This document shows, piece by piece, positions 52,265-60,705 of a stretch of DNA of 64,000 bases; position 1 is the stretch's first letter, and each line of letters begins with the position of its first letter. The position numbers were made by a program, and so were the translations under genes. Source of the DNA: Mariniphaga sp041684965 (GTDB taxonomy: Bacteria > Bacteroidota > Bacteroidia > Bacteroidales > Prolixibacteraceae); NCBI GenBank assembly GCA_041684965.1, contig JAWLGR010000011.1, positions 1-64,000 on the forward strand, in the 5' to 3' direction. The notes beneath the pieces are model-generated. The model saw only the letters and a list, made by a program, of their open reading frames with translations. It made no database searches and was not told the origin of the DNA.

Positions 52265-53602
52265 TTACAGTTCAATTGGAACGCCATTATAAAAATCAAG
52301 AATTTTAGTACGGAAAATATATTCATACCGTGCCTGTAACAATTCCGATTTGGCTGCATTCAGGAAATTTTTACTTTGGTTGTATTCAACAGTATTTATT
52401 ATCCCTACATTGAACTTTTCTTCTGTGTACCGGAAGGATTCCTCCATCGATTCCACAGCTTTTTCGCTCGAAATGTACTTGTTCAGGGCTGCCAGTGCAT
52501 TGGTGTATGCCTGTTCGATGTCTTTTCTCAGTACATTTCTTGTCGACTGCAGCCTGTATTCATAATCCTGAACCTGCAGGCTGGCGTTGGAGATATCGTT
52601 ATGAACCCGAAAACGGTTGAACAACGGGATATTCAAAGTAAGGCCTGCAGCATACCGTTTGTTGTTACTGAGCTGATCGCTGAACCCGATTAAATTCCCG
52701 TTCCTGTCGGTGTATTTATCGTTGTACAGGTTGTAGTAATTAGCACCTGCACTCAATACAGGAAATCTGCTTCCCCTTGCAATGCTCAACTGCCTCCTGG
52801 CACTTTCTGCACGTAGTTGTGCTGCTTTTATCTCAGGGCGGGAATTGATTGCGTTTTTAAATACATCGAACGAATTGGTCATTGTCATATTGGCTTTGAT
52901 CTCAGGGAGTTTTGGTTTTTCAATCTGAAAACTTTTTTCAACCGGCAGCTCCAGGAACTGATACAGATTTAGATAAGCCAGCCTGGCCCGGTTTTGATCG
53001 TTTACCAACTGCAACTCTTCCCGTGCCAGCTGTGCTTCTATCTCAAGAAGTGCACCGCGAGCAAGACTTCCTGCATCTACCAGCTTACGGGTGCGGTCAA
53101 TTTGCTGGGTTGTTACTTCAATCTGTGCTTCAGAGACTGATACTAGTTCCTCGGCGAACAAAATTTCAAGATAGGCTGCTGTAGTATGTAAAACAATATC
53201 ATCTTTGATTTTTTGTAAATCATAAATGGCAGCATGCAGATCAAGCTCCCGCATTTTTACAGTATTGCTGATAATAAAACCATTCCACAAGGTTATATCC
53301 GATGCTAGATAGCCATTCGCCTGCATGGAATTAACATTCTGATACGTATTGTCATAGGTTAGAGACCTTCCGAAATTGTAGTTGTTTGAAAGGCTCCCGT
53401 TCAGGTTCGGCAACCGGTCCGATCGTGCCTGGCTCGCCAGGTTTTCATTATAATTTTTATTTAACTCCTGTTGTTTTATCTGGATGTTGTTGGAAATTGC
53501 ATAATCGATGCATTCCTGCAGTGACCATTTCTCCTGTCCTGAAATCCCGTGTGCTGACAGGATGAATAGAATTCCCGCAATGAATTTTATTGTTGTTTTC
53601 AT
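52265..53602 (-). CDS. TolC-family outer-membrane efflux channel
   Basis: 445 residues with a signal peptide (to about 22). WSLQECIDYAISNNIQIKQQELNKN at the start and two long helical repeats are typical of TolC-like trimers, which form an outer-membrane channel with a periplasmic tunnel. It is the last gene of a five-gene minus-strand operon (ATPase, two permeases, adaptor, channel), 128 bp after the adaptor. With them it forms a tripartite MacAB-TolC-type exporter. Confidence 0.92.
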   Translation of the reverse strand: MKTTIKFIAGILFILSAHGISGQEKWSLQECIDYAISNNIQIKQQELNKNYNENLASQARSDRLPNLNGSLSNNYNFGRSLTYDNTYQNVNSMQANGYLASDITLWNGFIISNTVKMRELDLHAAIYDLQKIKDDIVLHTTAAYLEILFAEELVSVSEAQIEVTTQQIDRTRKLVDAGSLARGALLEIEAQLAREELQLVNDQNRARLAYLNLYQFLELPVEKSFQIEKPKLPEIKANMTMTNSFDVFKNAINSRPEIKAAQLRAESARRQLSIARGSRFPVLSAGANYYNLYNDKYTDRNGNLIGFSDQLSNNKRYAAGLTLNIPLFNRFRVHNDISNASLQVQDYEYRLQSTRNVLRKDIEQAYTNALAALNKYISSEKAVESMEESFRYTEEKFNVGIINTVEYNQSKNFLNAAKSELLQARYEYIFRTKILDFYNGVPIEL

Positions 53603-53730
53603 TTTATATTAATTTACTTCAGGTTTATTTCCTTTGTAAAAATTTATCAATGATAAAAAATTAATCCTTCGGTGATGCTTTCTTAGTGCAAACAGGTTGA
53701 AATATTACGCTTCCTGCTGCTACGAAATTA

Positions 53731-54855
53731 TTAACCTTTGTCGTTTTGTTTTTCTTTTAGCTTTTTCGGATCAATTTTTTCTCCTTTCACTTTGTCATCT
53801 TTATTTAAACCTGTGGTTATTTCTATGTTTATGCCATCAGATAAACCTGTCTGAACATACTGTTTTTTAAATTTCTGTTCGGTTTCAGTCTGAACCTCGA
53901 CAAAGGATGAATCGTCTTCAAATTTCAGCAATCCCTCCGGTATAACTAAAACACTATCTTTTCTGTCGAGTACAATGTTTGCATTGGCACTGTATCCTGC
54001 CCTGATAAACTGGTTGTCAACAAGCTGTACACTGGCTTTTATTTCGAACTGAATAGCTCCGTTTTCTTCTACCCCCTTAGGCGAAATATATTCCAGTATT
54101 GCACTGAACTTCTCCTTTTCAATAGCGCCAATCTCCAGTTCAATAGGCATTCCGGCACTAATTTTCCCCACTTCTGTTTCATCTACTTTCCCTTCAAATA
54201 TCATATCGTTCATATTTGCCACTGTTGCAATCGTAGTTCCGTCATTAAAAGTGTTCGACTGAATTACCGAATTGCCAACCTTAACCGGTACGTCAAGCAC
54301 CATACCGGTTATAGTTGATCGAACCAGTGTATTGGTAGTTGTATGTGCTTTTTTTGTTACTCCGTTTTTTATCAGCTCAAGATTGTTTTCTGCAGCAGTC
54401 AATTCTTCCTTTGCCGAGTCATAGGCAACTCTTGAATTTTTAAACTCCTGGTAAGAAATAACTTCCTTATCAAACAGACTTTGCTGTCTTTCGTAATCAT
54501 TTTTTGCATCTTCATAATTTATCTTTGCCCTGTTGAGCCGGGTTTCAGCAGAATTGAGATTCACCATGTCGGGGATGATCTTAATACGGGCAACAACCTG
54601 ATCCTTCTCTACCCTTTCTCCTGCCTCTACATACAACTCTTCGATGATACCAGAAACCTGCGGCTTGATGTCAATCTCATAACGGGGTACAACCGAACCG
54701 GTGGCAACGGTTTTTTTTACTACATTGCTGATAAATGGATTTTCTGTTTCAAATACATCCGGCTTCTTTTTTGATTTGTTATAAAGAAAAAACAGTGTTC
54801 CACCAAAAATCCCTAGCAGAACAAAAATTCCTAAAATTCTAAATGCCTTTTTCAT
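53731..54855 (-). CDS. periplasmic adaptor of a MacA-type efflux system
   Basis: 374 residues. One N-terminal transmembrane helix (about 6-25) is followed by a lipoyl half-motif (PQVSGIIEELYVEAGERVEKDQVVARI), an alpha-helical hairpin (about 80-150), the second lipoyl half and beta-barrel domains (IRAGYSANANIVLDRKDSVLVIPEGLL). It bridges the inner-membrane ABC transporter and the TolC-like channel. It lies 33 bp after the second permease gene. The C-terminus is lysine-rich. Confidence 0.91.
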   Translation of the reverse strand: MKKAFRILGIFVLLGIFGGTLFFLYNKSKKKPDVFETENPFISNVVKKTVATGSVVPRYEIDIKPQVSGIIEELYVEAGERVEKDQVVARIKIIPDMVNLNSAETRLNRAKINYEDAKNDYERQQSLFDKEVISYQEFKNSRVAYDSAKEELTAAENNLELIKNGVTKKAHTTTNTLVRSTITGMVLDVPVKVGNSVIQSNTFNDGTTIATVANMNDMIFEGKVDETEVGKISAGMPIELEIGAIEKEKFSAILEYISPKGVEENGAIQFEIKASVQLVDNQFIRAGYSANANIVLDRKDSVLVIPEGLLKFEDDSSFVEVQTETEQKFKKQYVQTGLSDGINIEITTGLNKDDKVKGEKIDPKKLKEKQNDKG

Positions 54856-54888
54856 GACTCTTTGTTTTTATTGTTTCTTTTTCTGTTT

Positions 54889-56154
54889 CTATTTTTCTTC
54901 TCTAATTGCATCTATTGGCTTTATTTTAACGGCCCGCTGTGCAGGAATCATACCTGCAACGATTCCGGAAAAAATCAGCACACCCAATGCCGATAAAGCC
55001 ATCGTGAAACTAATTTCAGGCCGGCGAAAAAATAGTTCATCCCCTCCTGCTTCCAGTGCAATATTCAGGGCTTCGAGCAGAACTACACCAAGTGTAAGCC
55101 CAATGTACCCGGCAATTACAGTCAGGAAAACACTTTCAGCTACTATATGCAGTATCACTTTTGATGGTGTGGCACCTATAGCCCGTTGAATGCCAATCTC
55201 CTGAGTGCGTTCCCTGATAATTACCATCATGATGTTGCTTACTCCTATAATGCCTGCCAGCAAAGTTCCTGTCCCCACAATCCAGGTAAGGATTTGTATT
55301 CCGCTAAACAAGCCGTTGAATTTTTTCCATTCTATTTCAATATTGAATGAACCAATCGCCTGCCGGTCATCGGGTGCAATATGATGCCGGTCTTTAAGCA
55401 GTTCTTTTAACCGATCTTCGAGTTTACTTACCGGTACTCCCGGTTGAGAGGTCACTGAGAAAAAATGTATTACATCTCCCATATTGTATGCACGCTGCAT
55501 AGTGGTGAAAGGAATAATAATGGTTTCATTTTTTTGCCCTCCGCCAAAATTCATCCTTGTCTGCGGTTCAATTACTCCAACAACCTGGAAGTAAACACCA
55601 TTTATTTTAAGATACTCACCAACCGGATTTTCTTCTTCACGAAACATTACCTCTGCCACCCGTTCCCCTATGACACAAACTTTCCGGTTCTGGAGGATGT
55701 CAATCTCATTCAGCAGCCGACCACTGACAGGTGTCCATGGGTCAATTTTAAAGTAGTCGGGATAATCACCAAATATATTGAATGCACCTGTCTTACTTCC
55801 TCTCACCGTATTGTCACCTGCATTGGTTCTGGGACCAAACAGGCGCGGCGATAAATATTCCACATCTTTCAAATTGGTTTTAATGGCCTGGAAATCTGAA
55901 TTTTTAAAATTCCAGGCCCTTCCACGTTTAAATCCTTCGTATGGTACGCTGGTACGTTCAGTCCAGAAAAATGCTGAATTTGTAGCAAAGGCCTTAATGC
56001 CGTCCATGATACCATTTTCGAGTGCACGCCCTGCCCCCGACATGATGATGAGCATAAAAATCCCCCAGAAAACACCAAAGGCTGTCATAAAACTGCGCAT
56101 TCTGTTTTTTTTCAGCGCATCAATTATTTCTTTCCAAAGGTCTAAATCAAACAT
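54889..56154 (-). CDS. MacB/FtsX-type ABC transporter permease (second)
   Basis: 421 residues, four transmembrane helices: one at about 20-42 (MRSFMTAFGVFWGIFMLIIMSG), a large periplasmic MacB core domain, then three near the C-terminus (LAGIIGVSNIMMVIIRERTQEIGIQRAIGATP, AGYIGLTLGVVLLEAL, IFSGIVAGMIPAQRAVKIKPIDAIREE). It has no ATPase domain and uses the separate ATP-binding protein. It is a paralog of the permease just upstream, and the pair probably forms a heterodimer. Confidence 0.9.
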   Translation of the reverse strand: MFDLDLWKEIIDALKKNRMRSFMTAFGVFWGIFMLIIMSGAGRALENGIMDGIKAFATNSAFFWTERTSVPYEGFKRGRAWNFKNSDFQAIKTNLKDVEYLSPRLFGPRTNAGDNTVRGSKTGAFNIFGDYPDYFKIDPWTPVSGRLLNEIDILQNRKVCVIGERVAEVMFREEENPVGEYLKINGVYFQVVGVIEPQTRMNFGGGQKNETIIIPFTTMQRAYNMGDVIHFFSVTSQPGVPVSKLEDRLKELLKDRHHIAPDDRQAIGSFNIEIEWKKFNGLFSGIQILTWIVGTGTLLAGIIGVSNIMMVIIRERTQEIGIQRAIGATPSKVILHIVAESVFLTVIAGYIGLTLGVVLLEALNIALEAGGDELFFRRPEISFTMALSALGVLIFSGIVAGMIPAQRAVKIKPIDAIREEK

Positions 56155-56208
56155 CCCGTTGCATAATTTCAGGTTTTAATTTCCAATTTTCAATACACCC
56201 ATTGTTTA

Positions 56209-57471
56209 CTACTCATCCCTGAGCGCTTCAATAGGCTTGATACGTGCGGCCCGTTTCGCCGGAATATAACCGGCAATGGCTCCTGCAATGATTAGAAGCA
56301 GGGTGGCTGTGAATGCCACATTCAAATCAACTGTCGGGTTTCGGAATATTGTTTCACCGTTTCCACTGTTGGAGGCAGCTGCAGCAGCATATTGCTGCTC
56401 CACAATTAAATTTAATCCTTCCATTAATCCTGTTCCCAATACGAGTCCAATGTATCCTGCAATGGTCGTTATCATAATTGCTTCAAGTAATATCAGTCCT
56501 ATCACTGATCGGGGACTGGCTCCAATGGCTTTGCGGATTCCAATTTCCTTTGTACGTTCCTTTACTACTATAAGCATGATGTTGCTTACTCCCACAACCC
56601 CGGCAATCAGGGTGCCTGTCCCGATTATCCATATAAAAATCTTTATGGCCTGAAAAATGCGCATGGTTTGCAGGTAATTTTCAAGCTTGTTAAAGGAACC
56701 CAGTGCAGAGCGGTCGGTTTCGTCGAATTTATGTTTTCGTGCCAGCGCAGCCCTGACTTTGGTTTCAATGGCCTTGCTTTCTTCAATGGTGCCGGCATTG
56801 ATTGTAAGCGCGAAATTGTGCAACCGGTTGGCCCCGTTAAACACTTTTTGCCCTGTTGTTACCGGTACATAAGCATTCCGGTGGCGGGTGCTCCCGCCTT
56901 CGCGGCAAATTCCCACTACTTTGAATGGCACCCTGTTTATCTGAACATATTCCCCAATGGCTTCTTCCCCTTTAAACAGGGCAATGTAAATATCTTCTCC
57001 AAGAACTACTGTTTTACGAGTTTCACGTAGATCAACCTCATTAATAAATCTTCCGTTTATTATTTCCAGTGATTCCACTTCCCTGAGTTCGGGATGACAG
57101 GTTATGGCTGTATATTGACCCGATTCATTGCCCCGGGTAAAAAGATTTCCCGAAATGTAATACCGTCCTGATACAAATCCAACTTCGGGCATATCCCTAA
57201 TCAGATCATAATCACTGTTGATGAGTCGTATCTGCCGGTTTTCCTTCATTCCCTGGTAAGGAATGCTTGTCCGGCCACTCCACAACCACATGGCATTCAC
57301 AGCATCGCGCATAAAGTTTTCTGCTACCCCATTGCTTAAGCCATTGCCCGCACCAAGCAATATCATCAGCATAAAAATTCCCCAGGCTACTGAAAAACCG
57401 GTGAGAAAGGTCCGCATTTTATTCTTTTTGATGGTGGCCAGTATTTCCTGCCATTTATCAATATCAAACAT
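56209..57471 (-). CDS. MacB/FtsX-type ABC transporter permease (first)
   Basis: 420 residues with the same plan as the following gene: MRTFLTGFSVAWGIFMLMILLGAGNGLSNG near the start, a MacB periplasmic core, GTLIAGVVGVSNIMLIVVKERTKEIGIRKAIGASP, and the ending AKRAARIKPIEALRDE. It moves substrates such as peptides, lipopeptides or antibiotics from the periplasm with the adaptor and TolC channel. The substrate cannot be read. It is 92 bp after the ATPase gene. Confidence 0.9.
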   Translation of the reverse strand: MFDIDKWQEILATIKKNKMRTFLTGFSVAWGIFMLMILLGAGNGLSNGVAENFMRDAVNAMWLWSGRTSIPYQGMKENRQIRLINSDYDLIRDMPEVGFVSGRYYISGNLFTRGNESGQYTAITCHPELREVESLEIINGRFINEVDLRETRKTVVLGEDIYIALFKGEEAIGEYVQINRVPFKVVGICREGGSTRHRNAYVPVTTGQKVFNGANRLHNFALTINAGTIEESKAIETKVRAALARKHKFDETDRSALGSFNKLENYLQTMRIFQAIKIFIWIIGTGTLIAGVVGVSNIMLIVVKERTKEIGIRKAIGASPRSVIGLILLEAIMITTIAGYIGLVLGTGLMEGLNLIVEQQYAAAAASNSGNGETIFRNPTVDLNVAFTATLLLIIAGAIAGYIPAKRAARIKPIEALRDE

Positions 57472-57563
57472 TGCTTATGGAATTTTAATTTTGAAGTATT
57501 TCCTAATTCTAATCTTACAACTACCCGACAGGGGCTCGTTTTTGTCTCATTGTGTTTTAATTT

Positions 57564-58289
57564 TCAGGCAGTAATCCGTGTTTTGGAATAATGTTGTTTC
57601 CAGTTGTTAAGCTCCCCATTCTGAATGACTTCAGAAATAACTCCGTCTTTCAGCCTGATAATTTGATGTGTCATGGCAGCAATATCGTGCTCGTGTGTAA
57701 CTATTACTACGGTAATGCCATCATTATTGATTTCTTTCAGTATCTCCATCACTTCGTAGGAAGTGAAGGTATCCAAGGCACCAGTAGGTTCATCGGCAAC
57801 AATTACTTTGGGTTGGGATATGAGCGAACGTGCGATTGCGACGCGTTGCTTCTGACCACCCGAAAGCTCATTGGGCATGTGAGTTGCCCATGGCAGGAGC
57901 CCCAGCCTCTCGAGATACTCCAGTGCCATATTATTGCGCTTCTTACGGTTTATACCTTTGTAATACAGGGGCAACGCCACATTCTCCATGGCATTTTTAA
58001 AAGAAATGAGATTAAACGACTGGAAGACAAAGCCGAGCATTTCATTCCGTAACTTTGCAGCCTGTTTTTCCGACATATCCTTTACCAGTATTCCATCAAG
58101 ATAATACGACCCATCATCGTAATTGTCTAGAATTCCCAATATGTTGAGCAGAGTTGATTTTCCTGAACCCGATGATCCCATGATGGATACAAAAGAACCT
58201 TTGGGTATATTGAGATCGATCCCTTTTAATACATGCAATGAATTATTGCCGGTACCATAAGATTTGTGAACATTGTTTAATTGAATCAT
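57564..58289 (-). CDS. ABC transporter ATP-binding protein (MacB/LolD type)
   Basis: 241 residues. Walker A GSSGSGKSTLLNILG, Q-loop FVFQSFNLI, signature LSGGQKQRVAIARSL, Walker B VIVADEPTGALD and switch His in IVTHEHD are intact. The segment after the Q-loop matches the LolD/MacB group that couples to FtsX-like permeases, in agreement with the two permeases downstream. It is the first gene of the efflux operon. A recognisable -7 box was not found upstream. Confidence 0.94.
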   Translation of the reverse strand: MIQLNNVHKSYGTGNNSLHVLKGIDLNIPKGSFVSIMGSSGSGKSTLLNILGILDNYDDGSYYLDGILVKDMSEKQAAKLRNEMLGFVFQSFNLISFKNAMENVALPLYYKGINRKKRNNMALEYLERLGLLPWATHMPNELSGGQKQRVAIARSLISQPKVIVADEPTGALDTFTSYEVMEILKEINNDGITVVIVTHEHDIAAMTHQIIRLKDGVISEVIQNGELNNWKQHYSKTRITA

Positions 58290-58564
58290 TGTTATATTGT
58301 TTTCTGTTTTCTTTAAATTCTGTTGTCGATGGCTTCATTTCTATTGGTATAAATTTCCTGTTTTCCTTACAACAATTTTTATTTTATCGATGAACACCCG
58401 CTTTTTGTATGTGAATGCAAGTATTATTCCCCTATCCATTCAGGGGAAATATCACCCTTTATATAGGTTTAAGACGCTGCTGGTTGTTAGCCGTTACAGC
58501 AGGAACAGCATTTTTTTAAAATTTATCTCTTCAGTTATTTTTACAATCCTTTTAACTTTACAGC

Positions 58565-60097
58565 ATGGGATACAAATCGCTTTCAATAAAATTACAGACA
58601 GGATATACTGAGCAACAGCTGAAACAATATATAGGGAAGATGCTTCATATCAGGGATTTTTCATACCAGATTGAGCAAAAAAGCCTTGATGCCCGTCAAA
58701 AGCCTGATGTATACTGGCAATTACGCATTGGCGTAATATCAGCTGAAATAAAGGGAGGTGAGCCATTGGTACAGCCAGAACTGGTTATCCCCTATAGGAA
58801 ACGTAAATATCCGGTAGTTGTGGTTGGCAGCGGGCCGGCAGGGTTTTTCGCTGCTCTTGTATTGCAAAAAGCCGGTTTCAGCGTAACGCTTCTGGAGCGG
58901 GGTTCTGATGTTGCAACACGAAGCCGGGCAGTAGCAGGCTTTGAAAGAAATGGATACTTCGATAAGAAAAATAATTATGCATTTGGTGAAGGGGGCGCAG
59001 GTACTTTTTCCGATGGTAAACTCACTTCACGCTCCAAACATATATCAAAAGAGAAGCAGTTTATCCTGTCCAACTATATAAAGGCAGGTGCGCCAGCAGA
59101 GATAGCATACCTGGCTCACCCCCATCTTGGAACCGACAACCTGCGGAAAATTGTCAAAAATCTGCGCATGCAATTTGAAAGCCTGGGTGGGGAGGTGCTG
59201 TTTGACACCATGCTGGAGGATATCTCTGTAGTAAATTCAAAGGTAACAGAAGTTCATACTTCCCGTGGTGTTATACCAACAGGAGCATTGTTTGTCGCTT
59301 CCGGCCATTCGGCATATGAAACCTACCGTATGCTCATAAGAAGAGGAGTCCCTTTCCGGACAAAAAATTTCGCCCTGGGAAGCCGTATGGAACATCACCA
59401 GGAAATTATCAATCTGGCACAGTGGGGACATGAATTGCTGCCGGGGGTAAAAGCTGCCGAGTACAGACTTACTTCACCTGCCGACGGGAACCATCCTGTT
59501 TTCTCTTTTTGTATGTGTCCGGGAGGAATCGTAGTGCCGGCTGCTGCCTACCCTGAAACCAATATCGTAAACGGCATGAGCTACTACAGCCGTAACGGCC
59601 GGTTTGCAAATGCAGCATGCGTGGCAGGTATTCATCCTGCAAAACTTGCCGGAAAAGAAATCTCAGCTCTGGAAGCGCTGGAAATGGTTGAAGCACTGGA
59701 AAAAAAATTTTACAGCTATACCGGTAATTACCAGGCACCCGTGTGCAGCATAGAAGGGTTTCTAAAAGAAAATGAACGAAAAGCAAGTTTCAGCAGCAGC
59801 TATCCATTAGGACTAATGGCTGCTCCGATCTGGGAGTTACTGCCGCAATCAGTGAAATTATCAATGCAGGCCGGTCTAGCCGATTTTATACGGAAATTAA
59901 AAGGATTCGAAACCGGAAACCTGCTCGGTCTGGAAAGTAAAACCTCTTCACCCGTACAGGTGCTCCGAGATGCCAGCGGCAGATGCCATGGTTTTGAAAA
60001 CCTTTTTATCATTGGTGAAGGCAGCGGATATGCCGGCGGCATTATCTCAAGCGGTGCCGATGGCGTAAAGGCCGCTATGTCTTTGGCACAGGAATAG
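58565..60097 (+). CDS. FAD-dependent dehydrogenase (COG2509 type)
   Basis: 510 residues. An N-terminal alpha/beta domain of about 85 residues precedes the FAD-binding VVVVGSGPAGFFAALVLQKAGFSVTLLERG. Next comes the family block NYAFGEGGAGTFSDGKLTSRSK, then FVASGHSAYETYRML, FCMCPGGIVVPAA and the C-terminal FIIGEGSGYAGGIISSGADGVKAA. These proteins are widespread flavoproteins of unassigned reaction, distantly related to geranylgeranyl reductases and glutathione-reductase-like folds. It is monocistronic, with the 78-bp repeat copy 2 in the gap after it. Confidence 0.87.
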   Translation: MGYKSLSIKLQTGYTEQQLKQYIGKMLHIRDFSYQIEQKSLDARQKPDVYWQLRIGVISAEIKGGEPLVQPELVIPYRKRKYPVVVVGSGPAGFFAALVLQKAGFSVTLLERGSDVATRSRAVAGFERNGYFDKKNNYAFGEGGAGTFSDGKLTSRSKHISKEKQFILSNYIKAGAPAEIAYLAHPHLGTDNLRKIVKNLRMQFESLGGEVLFDTMLEDISVVNSKVTEVHTSRGVIPTGALFVASGHSAYETYRMLIRRGVPFRTKNFALGSRMEHHQEIINLAQWGHELLPGVKAAEYRLTSPADGNHPVFSFCMCPGGIVVPAAAYPETNIVNGMSYYSRNGRFANAACVAGIHPAKLAGKEISALEALEMVEALEKKFYSYTGNYQAPVCSIEGFLKENERKASFSSSYPLGLMAAPIWELLPQSVKLSMQAGLADFIRKLKGFETGNLLGLESKTSSPVQVLRDASGRCHGFENLFIIGEGSGYAGGIISSGADGVKAAMSLAQE

Positions 60098-60705
60098 GCA
60101 CTTGCTTGTTATGAGGCAAACATCCAATCTTCTGTTTTAGCAATGTAAATTCAAAAGTATCCCCAATCTGTCCTGTTAAAAACCGGAGGAGTTCGTCCTG
60201 ATTTAATACCTTTTCTCTGAGAAGAGTACTTCTTAACAGCATAACAGATTTCCTGTTTCTGATAAAAAATTTGCTAATCAGGATTGTCAGGAAGTACTCA
60301 CCTATATAATAAATAGGGCTCAAATTTATTTTAACTTCGTTTTAAATTCTTTTTTTCTTCGATGTTACTTCGTATTAAATTCGTTAATTTGCGAATTTGT
60401 ATCGAATAAACCACGAATAAACCACGAATAAACTACGAATAAAGATAATATTTGTTATATCTAAAAACTCTTTAACCAAAAAGACGTGGTTGGTAGAGCG
60501 GATACTAAAAACTAAAGAAGGGTTATCCTGGAAATAAAAAAATGGTTATAATGTGTTAAGGAATTCAGTTTCTGCAGGCGAATCTTTAAAATTTTTGTAT
60601 TCCGTTATACTACAAGGATTCTCCTAAACAGGTTTGAATATATTCGGGAACCTAAATTTAGGAGTATAGTATTGATTATAATGTATGGGATACCGAAGAA
60701 ATGAA
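60098..60705. other. 610-bp gap between convergent genes, with repeat copy 2
   Basis: Both neighbours end here. A frame on the minus strand (60323-60075) is open for 82 codons but overlaps the dehydrogenase 3' end and matches nothing I know. The recognisable content is the repeat at 60369-60446. The remaining sequence to 60705 shows no gene or terminator. Confidence 0.5.
60369..60446 (+). repeat. dispersed 78-bp repeat, copy 2 (11-bp phased)
   Basis: It begins TTCGTATTAAATTCG like copy 1 and continues into CGAATAAACCA-type units that start at 60403, 60414, 60425 and 60436, exactly 11 bases apart. The hairpin of copy 1 is partly kept (11 of 15 pairs). The orientation is opposite to the copy at 1858-1935. 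Here the phased units are better conserved than in copy 1. Confidence 0.65.

Noticed and set aside
60075..60323. 82-codon minus-strand frame after the FAD dehydrogenase
   Set aside because: It overlaps the dehydrogenase 3' end, starts in AT-rich sequence without a promoter box, and has no recognisable homology. I cannot support it as a gene.
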